From Campylorhamphus procurvoides (Eukaryota; Chordata; Aves; Passeriformes; Dendrocolaptidae), in contig WBMV01004773.1 of the NCBI GenBank assembly GCA_013396655.1, positions 248,001 to 312,000 on the forward strand: 64,000 nucleotides of DNA, in the 5' to 3' direction. Under the pieces are notes generated by a model. It saw only the letters and a program-made list of their open reading frames with translations. It was not told where the DNA came from and did no database searches. Both the position numbers and the translations under genes were made by a program. This document shows, in pieces, positions 1 through 14,534 of the stretch; within the stretch, counting starts at the first letter, position 1, and every line of letters begins with the position of its first letter.

Positions 1-3000
1 GTGACTGTTGAACAATTTTACTCAGCAATTCCTCCATGGTTCCATGCACAGGATGTTTCCTAGCAACTGTGTTGCTCACACATAATAGTTTGGTGTTCCT
101 TGTGACATAATTAGAAAGCTGTGGGTTGCGGCAGCACTAAGGGACCCTAAGCTTTTCAGTGTATGACGTAAAGGTGCAAGTCCCACCTGCTCATTTATAT
201 AAAGACACTGAAGTCTGATGAAGAAGATCATTTTCTGGTATTGCAGCTAGGGATAGAAATAAACCAATCAATGCAGGTCCTTGGGTTGATATCCATGTGG
301 CTTAAGTGCAGCAGGACAGTAGCAACATGAGAGCACTAGCTGGTAGGTACATGTCTGTCTCCTTCCGCAATATGCTGCTCAATATGCTTCTCTTCACATC
401 AGCCATTTATGGGCATTTTGCACATGCCAGTATTTTTAAACTAAGAGAATAGTACTATTTCTCTGTTATATTCCAATAGAGCATGAGATCAAAGTTCAAG
501 ATATCCGGCTTGGAAAAAAATGTGTATGCTTTTGTTTGACTTCCAGTGAGTATGGGGCATTTCACTGCCTATAATGCTTTTGAGAATCACAGGCACATAA
601 ATATTTATCTGTCTATACAGAATAACTCAACAATCTTTTATGAATACATCTAATGTAGGGTAATTTTCTGTGAAAATTCTAAAATGAAAATCAGACTTCT
701 GATTACAACAAAAATAAAAAGCAAACTGGTGTATTCAGGTATAAGTGCTGAGGTTCTTTAGTATAAGATTGGTATAGGATGACAAAGGAAAAAAAATAAA
801 AATAAAGAGATGAAGAGGAACCCAAAATTCTTCTCTTTGTGAACAGTAATAATTAAAAAGAGCATGACTGAGCCTGACAGAATTTTAATTTGAATACTGA
901 TAGCAAAAATGGCTATGGCTAATGCTTTCATTTGCATTTGTCTTGGTCTAATGGGGGGGAAAATTCAGCCCCCAAGTGTAAAGACTGTTAACGGATGCTA
1001 ACCAGAAAACAAACAAGTAAAGGAAAATCCTTAAGTAAGATTATGCTACTCAGTGAATAAACATCCATTAGTATGATTTTGGAAGAAGCGAAAAATTTGG
1101 AAAATATTTGGAAAAGCACAGGGGAAAAAAAAACAACTACTTAAATTAATAGAATTCTGTAGGCCAATCAAAATGAAAGTCAGTCTAGTGCTGAGAAACA
1201 CACATTTCTAAAATTCAAATGTATACAAATATAGCATTTTAAAATTGTAAACAGATAGCATTTTTTTTGTCCTTTAAAAAGATTTTAATGACAGATTGAA
1301 TGCTTAATTTCTTTTGTTTCTAGACTTTTTGTTAAAGTTAAGGTCTCTGACAGTGAAATTATAAAAAATCAGTCCCAATACCATCTTTATATTTTTTTAA
1401 CATTTCAAAACAGTGATTTTTCCAACTATGAAAGCGTAGTCTAAACTCTGAAATCCAGCTGGATTTCTTCCATACATGCATTCATTAGTAAAAGATTCTT
1501 CAAGTCATGCCAGACAAGTAGACATCTATTGCATCCAGAGAAACAATTTAAAATAAAACAATGGTGTCAACTTTTTTTTCCCATCAAAAATTGGTACTAT
1601 CTAGATATTTCAAAGGAATGCATCAAATTATATCCCCATTCCTAACTTCTTCAAATCATGCTAAAAAGCATCAATTTGGGAAATTTATTATTTTTTTTTC
1701 CCAGCTTCTCATATCACTGTCTTTTAGGAAGTTATACTCTACAGAATTTTAAATCTTAAATATACTTTTTTATGCTTCTTGTTTTAAACTTTCATTGTCA
1801 GCTGACAACTGAAAAATGTAAATTTGGAGAAATTTCTTGAAGGAAATTTCCCTCACTAAGTCACAAACTGCTCCAAGTAAAAATAAAATGAATCTGAAAT
1901 CTGAAAATACTTCCACTGGCACTGCAATATTTGAGCCCAGCTTATTTCTGTTGAATGTATCTTTGATATCCAGACACAAAAAAAAGACAGTATGAATCAA
2001 TTTCAGAATTAAATTGTCACTGATGATACACTCTGAATACATACAAAGAAACAGACTCGACAATGGTGGATTTTATTTTAATCTATTCTTTCAGAATGTC
2101 TCTGGAGAAGCAATGCTTCAAGATACTATTAGGGGAGTTCTATTATTTTTAGTACTATTCCCTGTATTTTTATGTAGGGTTACAGTACTATCACAAAGGA
2201 AAAATAAACATACATTGTTTGTTAAAATTAAAATAATGCTTAGAAAAGAGGAATAGTTCTTAAACCAAAAGATTGAGCTGATGTATCCAAATAGTTGCAT
2301 TTTACAGTCCTCATGTCATAAATAATAATGGTATGGCTGTTAAACTGATGGAATAAGAGTATCTTAAACAAAGAAGTTGCTTGACAAAGAATTTACTGAG
2401 TAAAAGAATGGTTTATAAATGAAACTGTTTATGTATCAGTCAAGTTGTTTTGTCACTACACATGCACTGCAGATGTTAGTAGTAAGGTCAGTGTAATATT
2501 TATTGAAATATGTCTTGTTAACCAGTGCCATATCAAATTGGTATATCAAGAATAGATTCCAGCTCTACAGTTTAAGCAAAATCTGTATTACTTCTGATCT
2601 GACAGTTTTTTGAATTTTTTTATTAAAAGACAATCTTTCTTGTCCAAATCACAACTGACAGGATATTGAACTAAATTGTATTGAACTAGATAATTTTGCC
2701 TATGAAATACAGAAGAAGGAGAAGTTAATATTCACATTCAGCTATATTTGAACACAGAAAGCTAACAAGAACATTTTTTCCTTTTCTGGGCATACAAATG
2801 TCATCATCTGTACATTTAAAGTCCTTATGAAGGGAAAGGGAAGGGTATTAATTCCCTCCAAAGGTTGTTCCCATGCTGCCTCTCAATATATTAGCTACTA
2901 AAAACTTCAAGCCAAGGCATACAGTAGGTGGGATATTTTGTTTTTTCTCTCAGTGTTCACCTTAATGGTATGTTTTCTCGTCGGCATGTGATACAAGGTT

Positions 3001-3031
3001 TTCCATGTGGTATAGGACTGCTGTAAATCAC
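1..3031. other. unique AT-rich non-coding DNA
   Basis: No recognisable gene, exon or repeat family. The sequence is AT-rich with short A and T runs. Open frames (for example 1561-1752 and 1770-2063) are under 100 codons, rich in Phe, Leu, Ile and Lys, and lack domain motifs, as expected by chance in AT-rich DNA. It directly abuts the LTR that begins at 3032. Confidence 0.7.
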
Positions 3032-3625
3032 TGTGCTGGTTTGGGCTGTTTTATTGTTAATTCTTTTCTTAGTAGCTACTATGGGATTATTTCTTGGATT
3101 TGTGCTGAGGACAGTATTGATAACATGGGGATGTTTATTTATCACTGATCAGTGCTTGCACAATATCAAGGACTTTGCTGATTCTCACACCACACAACAG
3201 CGAGGAGGCTGGGGCTGCACTAGAAACGGGGAGGGGACAGAGTCAGGACTGCTGACACAAACTGACCACAGGGCTATTACATAGCACACAGCATCATGCT
3301 CGGGGTATCGTACTGGGGAAAGAAGAAGGAAAGGGGGATGTTTGGAGTGATGGTATTTGTCTTCCTGAGTCACTATTGGGCGTGATGGAGCCCTGCTTTC
3401 CTGGGAATGGCTGAACCTCTGCCTGCCCATGGGAAGCGGTGAATGTAAACCTTGTTTTGTAATGTTTATGTGCACAACTTTTGCTTTCCCTATTAAACAG
3501 TCTTTATCTCAGTCCATGAGTTTTCTCACTTTTGCCCTTCTGATTCTCTCCCCTGGCCCTACACAAAGGACAATGAGCAAGCAGCTGTGTGGGGTTTAGT
3601 TGCTGGCTGGGGTTAAACTAGAGCA
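3032..3625 (+). mobile_element. solo LTR of an avian endogenous retrovirus
   Basis: A 594-bp element beginning tgtgctggtttggg and ending in ...gagca, so it has the TG...CA ends of an LTR. It is flanked by atcac (3027-3031) and attac (3626-3630), a 5-bp target duplication with one mismatch. A polyadenylation signal attaaa lies at 3492-3497 and sets the plus orientation. A degraded TATA-like region sits near 3300-3320. The block is more GC-rich than its surroundings and resembles an LTR type I know from many bird genomes. A 5-bp duplication suits an ERVL-like (class III) element, but that class is inference. No internal gag, pol or env sequence flanks it, so it is a solo LTR, the usual product of recombination between two LTRs. 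The short frames inside it are not genes. Confidence 0.85.
3492..3497 (+). promoter_or_regulatory. LTR polyadenylation signal (attaaa)
   Basis: An attaaa hexamer in the 3' half of the LTR, followed by a T-rich stretch with tctttatctc. This is where the R region would end in an LTR of this type. It orients the element on the plus strand. There is no evidence of current use. Confidence 0.55.
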
Positions 3626-6600
3626 ATTACACACCAGGGTGCAGATTATCTCCAGTTATTAGCAAGCATATCTCAGTGCTGACTAGATTCCAGTGGTTGC
3701 CTGAGAGATACTGAATAATACACCTTTTACACCTGGTGCATTGAAAAAAAGATCTCATTATATCCCAGCATTGTAACGGGCAACAGAATGCCAAGAACAT
3801 TTCAACTGCAGTACTAATAATGAATATAATGCATAATGTAGTGGGTACTTTGAATTCAAACTGCTTTGCATAATTCTTGCAAGATTAACCATAAAATTAC
3901 CTGACTGTACTTTTAAAAAAATTGCTTTACATATTCTCTCTTACTTAAATTTTTTCTATAATTTTGCAATTCTAATTAATTCCAGACTTTGATAGGAAAT
4001 AGTGGGGTTTTGTTTTGGCTTCTGTTTTTTTTTAATACGGTATTTTGGGGAAAATAAAATGGCAAGCTGTACATCCTCATATGGCAGCATATGAAAGAAA
4101 ATGGAAACAAAATACTTTCAATACTGTATTCTGACCACTCTTTAATGACTTCAAGCAATTTCAAACACTGGCATTTAAAACCAAAGTAATATAACTATAA
4201 AAAAGAACATATTCTTTCCTAAATTATAACTTGGTTCATATTGGTTCAAGATGTTTAAAACAAGCTAATCTTGTTTGAACATTTGTTTAGTCTATGCTGG
4301 AGAGGGCAAAGAAAAACAAAAGTGAGGCAGTACAACTGGAGAATATATGCACTGCTGGTACTAGAAAGTGATTTTCATTCCAGGGACAAACAAGTGAACT
4401 GAGAAGTCTTTTTGAATCATGGAAATCTTGTAGGGCAAAGTAGAAGCAAAAATAAAATTCAACCTCCAAATATACTCTGTGGCTGGACTAGCACCATACC
4501 TATTAAATAAATAGCCTTATAGATAGCATCAACTGAATCAATTGTGGTAAAAATAAGACCCTACTTGACTTCCTATGCACCACTAATCAAGACTAGGAAT
4601 TTCTGAAGTATGAAAACGTTTGTACCCCTTCTCTTCACATTGCGAAGAAATCTTAATAAAACCCACAGAGTTTGAAATAAGAGACTAGTTAGAACTTCCA
4701 AAAAGAGGATCCTATCTGACAAATAAGAAACCTATATGTTTCTAAAGGGAAATCCAAATGTGTTTCAATTTTTTTCCTAATTCCATATCATAAGTAATGT
4801 CTTTTAAGACCTTTTCAAATGAGAAGTAAATGTAGAAGAAAATAAAAAAGGAGTCGATGGTCATGTCAATTCTTTTATGTTACAAACATTGACTTGAGTG
4901 CACTGCAAGCATTAGAGCTGTCATATCCAATATACAAACTTGAACTCTGTCAGTCATAATGAAGTCATTGTGCCTCTTTTACACAAATGTAAGAGTTCTC
5001 TGAGTATATAATAAAATTCTGTATTCAGCTTTCTTAACAGTGGGGTTTTATTTCAATAATATTTCATAAAGGAATGATTTTGTTCATTTTGTAAATCTGT
5101 TTTAGTCTACACACACACACTACTGATTGCATTCAGCTGATCTGCAAAGCATACATAGTGAAGTCTGTGCAACTGAAACAATCCTCAAGAAGTACAGGAG
5201 TAGAAAACCCAACCCCTACCTGTGTGCATTACAGGAATCTGATTTACAACCTGGCAAATCAAGTCTAGTTTTGGTGACTGTGAGCAAATAAGAATAAGCA
5301 AATTCTGTCATATAACATTCATGATATTTACTAGATGGTGAATGCTCACACAATTTTTTTCTTGATGAGATGACAGCCATTTGAAAGTGATCAGTTTCCA
5401 AATTGCCTTTCTGTTCTGCCTTTCATACTGTTAAAGAAAAATTTTCATAGCTTAACATAGCCCTCCAGTATCTATCTGGACAGCAGTGCATTAGGTAATG
5501 CAAACTTTACTATATAACCAAGATCGAAAAGTATGATACACATTTATTTTTCTAAGACATTGCTTCAAATTTGAAGCACTTATCAGATCCAGTCTGCCAA
5601 GTTCAATATTTACCAGTTTACCCTAGTAGAGAAACACAAAATATTTGATATCTCAGTGCAAAATAATCTTTGGTTTGTACCTCATTTTTATCTGGTATTG
5701 ATCAAGATAACTGAAGCAATCACATTTGTTGCCAGGATATAAACTGCCTAGGAGTTAGATTCTTCCTAGTATATCAATAAAGAGGGAAGTAGTGGATTCT
5801 GGAATTTCTTCCTCCTTTCAACCTCCATCCAATATATATTTTATGTGCAGTGATGTAGTAGATAACACTGTTTATATTAAGTCAAACTCTGAAAAATATT
5901 TCTATTTCTCATTTTTCATTTTCAGGAGTACCATTTTCTTACCACAATTTACTTTATTGTTCTGATCTTGCCCTCTATTATTTTCCTTTAGTAAGATCAT
6001 TGTTTTCATGCTACCTCTGCTGTTGTTGCAGTTCAATGTATTTCATGAAGAGCTGCTCACATTTATTTCTTAATTGTTTTACAGTTATAGCCTCTTTTAC
6101 AGGTATACTGCCATGTGTCTTTCAAACCTCTTTCTTCACAAGCTTAAAATTTCTAGCATGCTTTGTTTCCTTATTTTGGAGTGTAAGTCCTGTCAGTAGA
6201 GAGCTCTTCTGTATAACAATGCTGCATTTATACTTGATAGCATACAGTAAGTTGTAGGAAAACAAATGTACTTCTTTTTTTCTAATATGTTTTCATCCCT
6301 GGTTCTTATTCTCCAGAATTTATTTTACTCCCCACTGTCCACATTGATCTAGAATTTATTTATTTTCAGCTCAACTTTGAACTGTCTTTTGGTTGAAAAT
6401 CCTAACTCTTTGTGCTCAGCTTTTTGCCTTTTTCAATTGTGACATTGTTATGCATACAGTGTGTTAACATCTGAGTTGTGGATCTTAACTTTTCCTACCC
6501 ACTAAACCTAATATATTCAGTATGTTCAAAATTCATGAATTTCCATGCTATCAATCCAAAGAATATGAGGAACATAGAGAAAAAAGCTTCCTAATGGCAC

Positions 6601-9600
6601 TGAGCAGTGACATTTACTGAAGAAATCACAAACACTTGTGCGGAAGTAGAAGATACAGCAGTGCTCTACTTTATTTTTACATGCAAAAGTTCCTTTCCTG
6701 AATTGTAAGTAATTTCTCCCCAAATTCTGCTCGTTTCTTCCCATAGATGACTGTGTAAGATGTACAGAGTGTTTTGGGCCACAAAGTCAAGTATTTTGTC
6801 TTCAGCTTTAGCATGATAGCAAATGCTTCAAAAAGAACGCAAAATAAAGCAAAAATGTAGGGTAGTATTCCTTCACACATTTCAACAGTACAAGGATTAA
6901 CAGATTTAAATGTTGCATTCAAAGTACTGCATTTAATGGACATAATGGGAACTGTTCTCCATGAAATTGACCTTTCCCTGCTTAATCATTGGATGCTTTT
7001 GGTTTTATCACTTGCCTGATAATTTCACTAGCGGGCTTGTAACTTTTTTTTTTTTAAAAGAAAATTATCAAACAATCAGTTTATTTTTCTTTATTTAACT
7101 TGAATAACACATAGAGCATAAACCCAAGTTTTTAACATGAGCTAGACAGAAGCATACTAAAAAAGGTTAGAACATAAACAATCTGTGTTACATAAAACAC
7201 AATCAGAATTACTTTTTTAAAGATTATTAGTTGATAAAATATTTATATTCTTGATAATTTGACCAAAGTCATCACACTTGCTGTTCAATGTGCTCTTATC
7301 AGGGGAAATATCAAATTCTTGACCAATTATTGCATACACGAATAAAAGTGTAAACTGAAATCCTGGTAAGTTTATTACTATTTGTGAGAAAAAAAAATTA
7401 TGGTTACACAAGCTATTTCTTGGTATCATACTCTTGTGAACAAAGTTCTACAAGCAAGCTATTTTTGGCTCAACAGTTTCTCTTTTTTTCCCCTTATTTG
7501 CTGAGAGCAAGTAATTACTGGCATGATACTACGTCAGTATTTTAAATATAGATTCACAAAATGCAAATAAGAAAAGAGTTAACAGTTATTTCCATTTATT
7601 ATGAGAAGTGCCAAGAAATTGAAAACAATATTGCATAAAGGCAAAAAACAGAATTCCTGATCTAGAAAACAAACCTGGTAAATGATAAATGGCCAAAGTA
7701 ATAGTGAAGAGACTGAAGAAGGGACATCACTAAGCCAGAATAATTTTAAAATAAATTCTACCTAACTATTTTGACAGTAGAGCACGTAGGAAGTAGCAGA
7801 TCCTACTTAAAGGAGTATTAGTGCTTTGTATAAAATAAATTCTTATTGTTTTCTACAAAATCCACCGCCCCCCCCAAAAAAAGAAAAATAAAAACAACCC
7901 AAACAAAAGCTTCTTAAAGTTTGGCTCAGAAAGTCAACACAGGATTTGTCCTTTCATCACTGAAAGGATGTTTATTGAACTCTCGAGTCCAAATCTTGCA
8001 AGCTATCAGGTTTCTAGTCACTCAGCAACCAATCTGTCATCTTTACTCCAGCTATAAAAAGCTTTATAACCTTCCCATCCTTAACTAAGGTTTTCTATCC
8101 TTTCGCTATGCTTCTGTGCTGGGAAATAAACCAGGAGCTGCAGAAAACCCCTACACAACCCTCCAGCTTAAAACACTTAGAACTTGTATAGCAAGTACTT
8201 TATGCCCAATACAGCTGCTGGCAGAGAAATTGGCTCCGATCTTACCTCCCACGTCTCCTGTAGATCAACTGCTTCCGCTGGGCAGTTGTTTATTTCTTGT
8301 TTCCTTTCATATCCCTGACCTTTTTCCTAATGTGTTGAGCTGAGTTTGGAGTCACAGTGATGAATGAGATGTGATCATGAGAATCATAGTGAGGGTGCAG
8401 CGTGCAGGGTTGTTTCTTGGGCAGCATAGTAGCAGACAGAGGAGGGGGGAAGTGAAAATCTGACAGGTTTAGCTTGCTGACAGCCCATGTTTATAGGCTC
8501 TGTAAAGAATACAGATGAGACAGAGGAAAGGCAGAGACGACAATGACATAATAAATCTTAGCCCCAGTGTTTTCAGTCCAAAAAAGTCAAGAAATAAAAT
8601 CAAGTTTGGGATGCCATGAATGGTTAGGCTGTCACAGAATTGAACCTCTTCACTGTCTGCTTCTTTAGATTAGATTAATAGATGTACTACACTCCACTGT
8701 ACAGTACTTCTGCTATCTGCACAGAAAACTGCACCCCTATCTCCTCCTTGACCTCAAAATACTGTAGGTAATAAATGAGGTAGGCATTCTAGTTCCAACA
8801 CAGAGAGTGATAGATCTGCATAGATTAAAAAATAATGAAGAAATCCAAAAATATTTGGATGACGTGGCAAATCAAAGCTCAGCTTCCATTCTAAGAGCAG
8901 CAGTCAGTTACTCAGCTGCTTCCAACACAGTGTTGTTAGGCTTCAGCAGAGCCATGCCAGTTTATTTCAGGTGAAGTTCTTGCCTCTTGTTTTCATTTAG
9001 GAAAAATTCCAAGTAAACCTTAAGTAAATTACAAACTACTAAATAAAAACTGCAGGACTTTACCTAATATCAATTTTTTAAAAGTTTAGATTTTTTTCCA
9101 ATGTCCCAGATACAGTAAAAGTTTCTTTCACTGTTTTGAATATACCCAGCATGAACATGACTTGTGATGCAACTGGATCTTGCAGATAGACTTTTTCAGT
9201 GCTGCTCTCATTTTTCAAGTTATATATATTCCTTCAAGAGCTACAACTTTTCACTATTCCCACTTATGAAAAAATAAGACCAAGAATGTCAACTATCACT
9301 ACAAAATATATTTTCATTATTTTTAACCAGTTATCACCAAGCAAAAAAAAGGTAAAGTAGAAGTAGCCTTCTGCCTAACTACTGGCAGACAATGAGGAGT
9401 TCCTTGTCAGAAGCTGCAAAGCCTGTATCCATTTTTAGTCATCCGAGGCCTGTGCTAAAAATGAAATATATAATATTCATCTCGCTGTCCTTGACAGATT
9501 ACCTTATTGTTGAATGTAACAAAGGTAAGGCCATTATACCCAACTGAAGGAACAGAAGAGATCAAAGAGCATATCAAGCACTGTAGTTTAGACAGAAGAA

Positions 9601-12581
9601 CCACACTGAAACACAGATACGTTTTCGCCACTTTCAGTAGCAACATCTACTTTTAAGACAGACTTCATGCTTTTAATAGCTTATTTATTAACTGTTTGTT
9701 AATTGTTTCAGCCTCCAAAATTATGTATGCCATCCTAGAGGTCTAATCCACACAAGGTCAGTTCACCTATCTATGGGTGTGCAAAAGTGTAAACAGGGCA
9801 ACCCTAGTTTTACAGTGTGTTAACTTACAGAATTGAGCAAGTTTGAGTGGTATGTCTAATATTTCCTAGGAAGACAAGCATAGAAACTCTGACTTCCAGT
9901 CTCCTGATCTAATTCTGAAATGATGCTGCATTAGATATGCATCCTACTTTATAACTGCTTGTCCCGAACCACCAATTGCTCTATTAAATTGTATATAGTT
10001 ATCAGATCTATTATATTTATGCATGATGATGTTATTTCTTCTTCTTTCTCTAGATAAACAATGAAAACACAATAAAAGACAAATTATCAATAAGAAATTA
10101 TGTTTCGTGTTATTACTTCTTTTGTCACGCTTTTAAAATGTTATCAGCTCTTGTCCAATAAAAATAAAGAGGATATGAAAAAAATAGTAAAAAAAAAAGT
10201 TATACAAATAGAAATAGTAATACAAATGCATGAAGCGAAAAACTCATGCCAGCAAACACTCAAGGTTAATCAGTGTGCATATCTGGTATTCACCAGAGAA
10301 CCAACCTTGTATATAGTCTCATGAAACTACTGTCAATTAATACAGATATTTTGTGGTAGTTATAGTTCAATTTTTCATGTACATCTACAGCTGAAAATTG
10401 TCAAATTGACAAGCTAAGGCCTAAGTTTTTACTGTCTGTACTGATCCTTATAAACAGATTAGAATAAGGAAGACTGATTCTGTGAGTAGTAGTTTTTACT
10501 ATTATTCCTCTGTAGTTATAATTCTAACTCTTCTGATCTACTAACTTGTGACAATAGTGGCCTTTCATGCCTATGCCTGGCCTTGTCTTGCTTTCCATTA
10601 GTCTCATACTTCTACACCTCAAAACAAAAAAAGGTAGCTCACACAAACAGATTAAAAGAACATGTTTTCTTCCAACCAGTATTTATTTTTGAAAACATAT
10701 GCGTCTTTCTAGCTTTTTGGGAGTATAAAAACAAACCTAACCTCTACAGTCAAAAATTCTTATGTTTTCTTCTTTGCTTTTCAAAAATTTGTCTCTGGAC
10801 ATGTAGCTGAAGTTGGAGAAAAAAGTTGTGATAGAAATGTAGTGTCTACCCATCCAAAGTCAGGCTGTCATCTCAGCTAAGGAAGCTGACATTCAATGTT
10901 ATATTCAGCTAATGACAGAATGAGTGAGACTACTGCCTAATAGACTGTCATCAGTGGAACAGTTTCAGCCCAGACCTGGGGACTACTTCTATTCTTACGA
11001 TGAAAACAAGATTTTGACTCTTTCCAGACTATTGCCTAAAGATACCTTTCTTAGTCACTTCTTGATTTTTTTTTTCCCATTATAGGTATTTGCAACTGTT
11101 TGTTCATTTTATCTCTGTTAATTCCCACCTTTCTAAGTAGGATTTTAAATTCTAACACTGCAAACATTATTTATAAAATCAGGGATTAGGGAGAGATCTT
11201 TTTGAGCTTTAAAGTCCCTGGTCATTCCACTTTAAAATGGAGAAGGGCAAAGAAGCCTACTTGAGTTAAGTTTGCTAAACTAACATGTTATTTTCTTAAC
11301 AGAGAATAAGACCTAACATAAGGTAATTTTAGGAAACTCCTCAAACTGTGCAAGCCTTCCTCTGCTTTGACAACTACTTCAGAGAAGAAATTATTGAATT
11401 CATGCAGAGACCGAATTTGACTCTGTCACTTATTTCTAATGGAAAGTCTATCAAAACTTGCTAGCTAATTAAATCTTAACAATTATTCCTTTTCCTGGTA
11501 GCGTGCTGTAGGTGCTTATTGTGTGTCAGAGATAAAATACAAGATCGATTTAACATCAAGCTCAGGGTGGTAACAATGGAAATTATATTTATGTCATGGA
11601 TGACATAATTCCTGTAGTAAGAAGAATCAAAGTGTCTTCTCCAGCTTGTATTGATATGCAGGGAATTTCTGATTTGTACCAGGGATTCAGGCTGTAGATG
11701 GAAATGAGAGAGCTCTGGGGGGAACTTTGCCATCCTCCCTGAGGTCTTCCTCTTTCCACTGCTAAACAACATGGGATAAATCTGGCTCCAAGAGGGGACA
11801 TAATTATCTAATCAAAGAGGTTTTGTACCAGTGATTGTTTTTTGGAACATCACTTCAACTCTGTGTTCAAGGAAGTCAAACACATGGCTTTTCTGCCTGT
11901 ATTATCAAGCAGCTGGAGTTTACTGTACAAGCAGCACAAGCATTATCAGATGCCTGCTTCTGTAGAATTATGTACTTTCCAAACAGGAACTCAGAAATGG
12001 TATCTCAGCAAACTGGACAGCATCTAAACAATTCAGTGAGATCTCAAGACAGAGCTAAAACCATTAAGCACAATTACACCCTTTTTTTTTTTTCCACAAC
12101 ATCTTAATCTTTGACAACACTGAAGAGCTAACACAACCAGTTTTTCTTTAAAAAAATCTACAAGTGTCATGGAAAGGAACAGCCTGATCCCTAAAAGACA
12201 CTCTGAGGGAGGAACAGCACAGAAGAAGGGCTCAAGAAATGCTTATCAGATCTGCAAATGAATAAAGAAATCCTCAAAAGGGTTTTAGAATTAAGTGATT
12301 AATCAGAACATTGTGCAGTAAGGATCTTCTTGTCCTATTGTGAGGGCATGTCAGGGGAAGAGCCGGAAGTGCATATAAAAATGTGCATCGATTGCCTGAG
12401 GCATTTTCACAGTCCAGCGAGAGAAGAGACCTCACTGCTCTTCTTTTTGAATCCATACGATGCATGATTAACCAAGGGGATAAGATTTAGTTTTGGAGGA
12501 AGAAATGCTGGGAGTTATAAACACATAAAACTTCAGCACATTCTATTTGCATGAGACTGTAGTTCCTTTTGGGTTTAGTGG

Positions 12582-12613
12582 TTTTTTTTTTTTTTGTTTT
12601 TTTTTTTTTTTTT
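12582..12613. repeat. poly-T low-complexity tract
   Basis: Almost uninterrupted T (one G), followed by cccc. No LINE or SINE body is recognisable on either side, so I treat it as simple sequence rather than as the reverse-strand tail of a retrotransposon. Confidence 0.85.
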
Positions 12614-13044
12614 CCCCTTAATTCCCAGACAGTAAGGTGAAAAAGTTTTGAACTAGTTGTAGTTTGGAAGAAAAGAAATCATACCCTTCCAGCTTCATTT
12701 TCAGAGAGTAGACTAAATTCTCGATTTTTTTCCAACATCTTAGCAGGTTGACTTACAGAATACAGGTATATTAACAACCATCAGAAATCTACCAGCTTCT
12801 GAAAGGTCAGGCAAAAGGGAGCTTGTTGGGTAGTTATTATCCAGGCTGCTGAAACCTGACTGGATATTCCTCTTAGTGAAATATTTGATATTGTTATCAC
12901 CAAAAAGAAAAGCTGAGGTATGAAATTCATTTACAGCTTTATTTGTTACACTACCAGCATTTGTTACATTACCAGCTTTCACAGATGAAACAGAATCTGA
13001 ACTCAAATCCTGGCATGAAAAATGGTGCTGGAGCTCATTAAATC

Positions 13045-13082
13045 AACTTGAATAATATAGCATAACTTGAATTATATAGCAT
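13045..13082. repeat. 19-bp tandem duplication
   Basis: Two adjacent 19-bp units, 13045-13063 and 13064-13082, differ at one base (aacttgaat followed by a or t). A likely replication-slippage product. Confidence 0.85.
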
Positions 13083-14510
13083 GTAACTTCTAGCATATGA
13101 AATGAACTTAGACAATCTGTTTTCTCAAGAACTGAAGAAAATGATTTCAAATGTATTAAAAGGAATAAAACTTAGACAGCAACCTTGACATTTTTCCAAT
13201 TCCATCATTTAGTTGGTGACTTTTACATGTTTTCAAGAAAGCACAATAAGATTTGTCTAGATACATAGAATCTTCAGAGTAAAGTCTTGGTAAGTCATAC
13301 TTCACTGTAAAAATATACCTGATTAAGGAACTGATGATTTTTCCCAATATAAATAAAAATATATCTTCATACTAATAATGGAAACTGTTTTATGTCTATG
13401 AATATGTATAGGTATATATATTCAAGTTAATATATTGCCAATATATGGAGTAGAAAATCATAGATAAGTTAGAAAAACACATGTTTAATCCCATTACCAA
13501 TACAGATTTGTGGTATTTTGGCAACTGGCTTACATAAACTTAAAACACAGTATGTGTTTTATGCCACAAACCATAGATGTGAAATAATTTTGTAGCATAG
13601 CTAACCTCCACGCCATTTTATAGTGCAGAGCAAGAAGTGAGTATTAAGGCAAAGAAGAATTTCCCAGAAAATTCTCCCCAGTGGAGTTTAGATTCCATAT
13701 GGTATATAGAGATAATATTTGTTACTACAAGATTTTTTCTTCCTGAAGCTGAGTAATTATGAAATACTCAAGTTTACATCACTGGATCTCACTCTGTGTT
13801 TGAACGTATTTTATTTACTGACCTAAAATGAATGGTCTTTATTATTGGACCAGATAAGGCAGCTCAAAAAAGAGAGGATTGGAAACAGATACTGAAAAAA
13901 TGGATTTATTTATATACTCAAACTTTTTCACTTTATTTATACACCATCCTGACAGTTTGAAAAATCAGCAAAATCCTTTAACTGTAATAAAATATGCTTT
14001 TTTCCCATCATATGTTTCTTTTTCTCTTTGGTATATTTTGTGTATAAAAATGTGAAAGCCACGATGTACAGCAATTTAATAAGAATAAATGTCATGTTAA
14101 TAATTCTACTGTCTGACCTTCCAATTGTGAGCCAGTTCCATATTACAGAGGTTCAGCTCACACCCGAGCCCCTTGCTGAGTGACTAGGAATGCTGAAGCT
14201 GCCTGTCCTGATCCCTTCTTCAGTGGTAGGTAAATATCAAATACTCTTTAATTATGACTTATTGTATCATGAAGTTCACTATTTGCCTACTCCAACCCTG
14301 TGTGAATTTTAGTACTCAATGTTTAAGTCAGCACACACAGCACTCAGCTGCTGTCAAAAAGAAAGCCAAAACCCACTAAAATTCAGAACAAAGTACATTA
14401 GTACACAGGACAAGAAGAATATGAGGGGCTTTTTCTCATACCTGAAATGCATATAACTTGCAGAGAAGTAGTAAACTTATTACAACTTACATATTCCATT
14501 GCTTATACTT

Positions 14511-14534
14511 ATATATATATATATATATATATAT
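14511..14534. repeat. (AT)12 microsatellite
   Basis: An uninterrupted AT dinucleotide run of about 24 bp. Pure runs of this kind are usually length-polymorphic. Confidence 0.95.
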
